DNA of 64,000 nt, from assembly GCA_020444325.1 (NCBI GenBank), contig JAHLLD010000001.1, forward strand, positions 644,964 through 708,963, given 5' to 3'. A program made the position numbers and the translations under genes. Positions 61,015 through 64,000 of this stretch are shown here, one piece after another; position 1 is the first letter of the stretch; every line of letters begins with the position of its first letter. A model generated the notes under the pieces. That model saw only the letters and a program-made list of their open reading frames with translations, searched no databases and was not told the origin of the DNA. Source of the stretch: a bacterium (GTDB lineage: Bacteria > Bacteroidota > Ignavibacteria > SZUA-365).

Positions 61015-62175
61015 ATGGAATTCCTTCTCTTCGGCATCAGTCTGTTGCTGCTCCTCCCTGCGGGCATCGTGCTCGTGAACATGCTGGCGGGACCATTTCT
61101 CCGCGTCCGGTGGTTGCGCGCATCAGCTGGTTCGGACATGGAGGATGTTTCCATGAATAAGGAGGATGCTGCGCCGGAGATTGCGGTGCTTGTGCCTGCA
61201 CGCAATGAGGAAGCGAATATCGGACATCTGCTCTCGGCGCTTTCACGACAGAATTACCCGTGTTTCAGTGTCACCGTGCTGGATGATCAATCCACCGATG
61301 GCACGGCGGACATCGTTCGCCGGCATGCGGAGGTCGACCCGCGCATCCGTCTGCTGCAGGGCGCTGCATTGCCTGATGGATGGACCGGAAAGAACTGGGC
61401 CTGCCATCAGCTCGCCAGGCAAAGCGAAGCCGAATGTATGCTTTTCGTGGATGCTGATGTGCTGCCCGAGGCAACGGCGATCAGCGACACGGTCTCTCGA
61501 ATGCAGCAATATCATGCCGATGCGCTGTCGGCGTTTCCTCGGCAGAAGCTCAGCGGTGCAGCCGCGACGATTATCGTACCGATTATGGATTTGCTGCTGT
61601 ATGCTTTTCTCCCCCTGCAGCTCGTCTGGCGAAGCAGCAAAACCTCGCTTGCGGCCGCCAATGGACAGTGGTTCGCTTTCCGTCGATCAGCCTATCGACG
61701 TGTGGGGGGACATGAGTCCGTGCGAACCGACATCGTCGAAGATATCGCCCTCGCACGTCGCGTGAAATCCGCCGGCTTGCGCATGCTGCTTACGGCAGGA
61801 AATGGGAGCGTCTCCTGCCGCATGTATGATGGCTGGCCTGCGGTTCGTGAAGGCTTCGCCAAGAATTTCTTCGCCGCGTTTCAATTCCGTTTTACCGTTT
61901 TTCCTTTTGTCCTTCTCCTTCTCCTCCTCCTGTTTGTAATTCCTTATGTCATGCTTCTGACACCGCTGCGCGATGCCGCGCTCCCTGCAGTACTGCTGAA
62001 TTTGATCATTCGCATTCCGCTGGTGTTCGGTGCCGGGCACCGCTGGCTGTCCGCCCTGCTGCATCCGCTCGGCATTCTGCTGGCGGTGGGGATCGGTATT
62101 GATGCCATGCAACGCTATCTCCGCGGCGCAGTGCGGTGGAAGGACAGGGATATTCCGGTCGGTGCCGGGACATGA
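61015..62175 (+). CDS. Family 2 glycosyltransferase of the carotenoid cluster
   Basis: 386 aa. An N-terminal helix (FLLFGISLLLLLPAGIVLVNML) leads into a GT-A fold: LVPARNEEANIGHLLSAL, VLDDQSTDGTADIV, FVDADVLPEATAI and late acceptor-site residues, then four C-terminal helices. In this context it is probably a carotenoid glycosyltransferase (CruC/CrtQ-like), placing a sugar on a hydroxylated end group; the sugar and site are unknown. 5 nt after crtB, and its stop overlaps the next ATG. Confidence 0.83.
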   Translation: MEFLLFGISLLLLLPAGIVLVNMLAGPFLRVRWLRASAGSDMEDVSMNKEDAAPEIAVLVPARNEEANIGHLLSALSRQNYPCFSVTVLDDQSTDGTADIVRRHAEVDPRIRLLQGAALPDGWTGKNWACHQLARQSEAECMLFVDADVLPEATAISDTVSRMQQYHADALSAFPRQKLSGAAATIIVPIMDLLLYAFLPLQLVWRSSKTSLAAANGQWFAFRRSAYRRVGGHESVRTDIVEDIALARRVKSAGLRMLLTAGNGSVSCRMYDGWPAVREGFAKNFFAAFQFRFTVFPFVLLLLLLLFVIPYVMLLTPLRDAALPAVLLNLIIRIPLVFGAGHRWLSALLHPLGILLAVGIGIDAMQRYLRGAVRWKDRDIPVGAGT

Positions 62176-63695
62176 CGTCAGCCCGTTCATACGGGGGTGA
62201 CGCGCTTCCGGAGGAAAGGCAGGATGTCATCGTGATTGGTGCTGGGGTGGCAGGGCTATCCGCGGCTGCATTGCTGGCACGGGAGGGACTGCAGGTCACC
62301 CTGCTTGAAGCAATACACTACCCCGGGGGCTGTGCTTCCTCCTACGTGACACAGGGCGCGGTATTCGACGTCGGCGCCACGACATTCAGCGGAACCGCCG
62401 ACTCTCAGCCCCTGGCCACGTTCTTCGATCGCATAGGCAGCTTCGATGCGCTGCTCCCTGCATCACCGCCGATGGGAATCATCATGGATGGTGACATGCT
62501 TCTGCGACATGGTGACCGGCACATGTGGGTGGAAGAAGCAGAACGTTTCTTCCGGCTGTCGCTCCGCGGATTCTGGGACAGCGTTTCGTCCTGGAGCGAC
62601 ACATCCTATCGTATGCTGCGGGATCTTGAATATCTGCCCCCGCGCTCGCCGCGTGAGTTTCTGCGAGATCTGCGGGCACTGAACTCAGATGTGCTGCGTG
62701 CGGCCCCGGGATTGCTGCGCACGGTCGCGACGCATATGCGTGCACACGGCATCACCGACCGGCGCTTCAGGCGATTCGTCGACGCCCAACTTCTGATCAC
62801 CAGCCAGGGCAGCGCAGATGAGATTCCCTTTCTTGCAGGAGCGCTTGGACTCGCATATCCCGACTATCCGGTATATTCGGTCCGCGGCGGTATGCTGCAG
62901 TATGCCCGTTTTCTCGAGCGTCGAACACGGGAGTTCGGGGGGCGCGTATGTTATCGGCAGCCAGTCACTGCGATCAGGCAGCACGGAGATGGCTGGGAAG
63001 TGGAGACACGGCGTGGTCATCGCGTGCATGCCAGGCAGGTGGTGACAAATCTTCCGCTTTTCAATCTCCCGTCCATCACCGAAGGTGCGCCGCGCAATCA
63101 TTTTACGCGCAGTGTTGCTCGCCTGCGCAGAAAGCGGATTCCGCTCTGGGGTGCGTTGACCATGTACGTACTCGTGGAAGACAGCCTTCCCTCCGGTTTG
63201 CCAATCAACCTCCAGGTGCTGCTCGACCGGCCTTTGCACAGTTCCGGCAGCGATACCTTGTTCCTTTCCTTTTCCCATCCTGATGATCATCAGCGCGCTC
63301 CATCCGGAACGCGCACGCTCACCATCAGTACGCACATTCCGCTGCACCGATTTCCACCGAGGAAGGATCGCGAGAGGTATCTGCGATGGAAACGGGAGGC
63401 GGAAGCGGAAATGCGACTTGCACTCGGACGCGCGCTTCCTGATCTTGCGGCGTTGCGCGTCCTGTACCAGCGCAGCGGTACGCCGGCGACCTTCCTGCGT
63501 TATACGGGAAGGATGGATGGCAACGTGGGCGGCATTCCCCTGCATCGGCGCGTGTTTCCCTTTTCCTATCCGCGCTCCACGACGCCGTTTGACGGACTGC
63601 ATTGCATTGGCGACACCTTTTTCCCGGGACAGGGAATTCCGGGTGTCACGCTTGGGGCGCTGTCAGTGAGTAAACGAATTCTCGAGAATGCATGA
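62172..63695 (+). CDS. CrtI/CrtO-type FAD-dependent carotenoid oxidoreductase
   Basis: 507 aa from ATG 62172 (ATGA overlap). Dinucleotide-binding GAGVAGLSAAALLAREG and YPGGCASSYVTQGAVFDVGAT at the N-terminus. The C-terminal FAD motif contains GLHCIGDTFFPGQGIPGVTLGALSVSKRI. This is the phytoene desaturase/carotene isomerase/retinol saturase superfamily. The cluster has only this one member in the window, so it could be the desaturase or a CrtO-like ketolase or isomerase. Confidence 0.85.
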   Translation: MTSARSYGGDALPEERQDVIVIGAGVAGLSAAALLAREGLQVTLLEAIHYPGGCASSYVTQGAVFDVGATTFSGTADSQPLATFFDRIGSFDALLPASPPMGIIMDGDMLLRHGDRHMWVEEAERFFRLSLRGFWDSVSSWSDTSYRMLRDLEYLPPRSPREFLRDLRALNSDVLRAAPGLLRTVATHMRAHGITDRRFRRFVDAQLLITSQGSADEIPFLAGALGLAYPDYPVYSVRGGMLQYARFLERRTREFGGRVCYRQPVTAIRQHGDGWEVETRRGHRVHARQVVTNLPLFNLPSITEGAPRNHFTRSVARLRRKRIPLWGALTMYVLVEDSLPSGLPINLQVLLDRPLHSSGSDTLFLSFSHPDDHQRAPSGTRTLTISTHIPLHRFPPRKDRERYLRWKREAEAEMRLALGRALPDLAALRVLYQRSGTPATFLRYTGRMDGNVGGIPLHRRVFPFSYPRSTTPFDGLHCIGDTFFPGQGIPGVTLGALSVSKRILENA

Positions 63696-64000
63696 ACAAT
63701 CCTCTATCTGAAAAGCAGACGATCATTCTTGTCTACGTGTTCTTCGTCGCGGGAGCGGTGTGGAATTCGCTCGGTGTGCTGCAGGATTTCATGCGTGTGA
63801 CGACACCGCTGGTGCTCGTCATCTCCGCCGCCGTGCTGCTCTGGCTGACCTATGAATGGACGATGCGCACCGCTCTCGTCTTCGGCGGGATATTCGTTGT
63901 GACCTGGGGGATCGAGGCGATCGGGGTAGCGTCCGGATTTCCATTCGGGACCTATGAGTACACCGATACCCTGGGACTGAAAGTTCTCGGTGTCTCGCTT
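63692..64000 (+). CDS. CruF-like carotenoid hydratase family protein (3'-truncated by window edge)
   Basis: The visible 103 codons begin at ATG 63692 (ATGA overlap with the previous gene) and have helices (IILVYVFFVAGAVWNSLGVL, LVLVISAAVLLWLTYEW, ALVFGGIFVVTWGIEAIGV) ending in FPFGTYEYTDTLGLKVLG. The F-P-x-G-x-Y-x-Y-T-D-x-L-G motif is typical of the CruF/carotenoid 1',2'-hydratase and bisanhydrobacterioruberin hydratase group. It adds water to the terminal double bond of carotenoid end groups, supplying the hydroxyl used by the glycosyltransferase. The end is outside the window. Confidence 0.83.
   Translation, partial: MNNPLSEKQTIILVYVFFVAGAVWNSLGVLQDFMRVTTPLVLVISAAVLLWLTYEWTMRTALVFGGIFVVTWGIEAIGVASGFPFGTYEYTDTLGLKVLGVSL

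Overview
The window looks like chromosome from a GC-rich member of the Bacteroidota/Chlorobiota (FCB) group, probably Ignavibacteria- or Kapabacteria-like. This rests on four observations. The primary sigma factor is the short (287 aa) Bacteroidetes type. Several secreted proteins end in type IX secretion-like sorting domains with NPFNP or NPF motifs. YidC is long (630 aa). The rpmH promoter fits the TTG-N21-TAnnTTTG pattern known from Bacteroidetes. The phylum is an inference; no database search was run.

Layout. 1-3.7 kb: the end of a metal/cobalamin-type ABC permease, then rpmH-rnpA-yidD-yidC, closed by a terminator framed by two perfect parS sites. 3.7-4.4 kb: a gene-free stretch with three copies of the palindrome TATGCA-N5-TGCATA. 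4.4-10.8 kb: a membrane-anchored protein with a degenerate glycoside-hydrolase-2 fold, then smc. parS and smc so close together suggest an origin-proximal position. 10.8-18.5 kb (minus): a PIG-L deacetylase and two very large secreted repeat proteins (von Willebrand A, cohesin-like and 11 Cys-paired repeats). 18.8-24 kb: msrB, then sthA-meaB-lipoprotein-radA. 24-29 kb (minus): a TlpA thioredoxin, an MFS exporter, aroC, and a three-domain AroK-AroD-AroE fusion. 29-35 kb: a CsbD/ElaB-like stress protein, a methionine operon (metP-metS-aminotransferase), a DinB protein, a LEA14-like lipoprotein and an NlpC/P60 lipoprotein. 35-42 kb: trxA-dnaE, a TPR protein and a GAF-GAF-degenerate GGDEF membrane protein. 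42-46 kb: a structured region, the primary sigma factor, a 63-codon small gene with its own promoter and terminator, an unknown secreted protein, a YggX-like protein, a second palindrome cluster (33-bp period) and tRNA-Ile(CAU). 46-53 kb: a NifU-like scaffold, a TonB-domain protein, two more secreted sorting-domain proteins, a ClC channel and a LiaF-like membrane protein. 53-59 kb: a six-gene operon (GbsR/MarR regulator, LolA-like protein, two FtsX/LolE-type permeases, LolD-type ATPase, outer-membrane barrel). 59-64 kb: a ferredoxin and a carotenoid operon (two lycopene-cyclase subunits, phytoene synthase, glycosyltransferase, CrtI/CrtO-type oxidoreductase, start of a CruF-like gene).

Functional themes: chromosome replication and segregation (parS, smc, dnaE, radA, sigma factor); envelope biogenesis (YidC/YidD, Lol-like operon, sorting-domain secretion); aromatic and sulfur amino-acid metabolism (AroKDE, AroC, MetPS plus YbdL-like aminotransferase); redox protection (MsrB, SthA, thioredoxins, YggX); and membrane pigments.

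The most noteworthy items are the AroK-AroD-AroE fusion in the same order as the C-terminal half of fungal AROM, the paired parS sites around the yidC terminator, the two clusters of an unassigned palindrome, the catalytically degenerate GH2 membrane protein beside smc, and the GbsR-controlled Lol-like operon.
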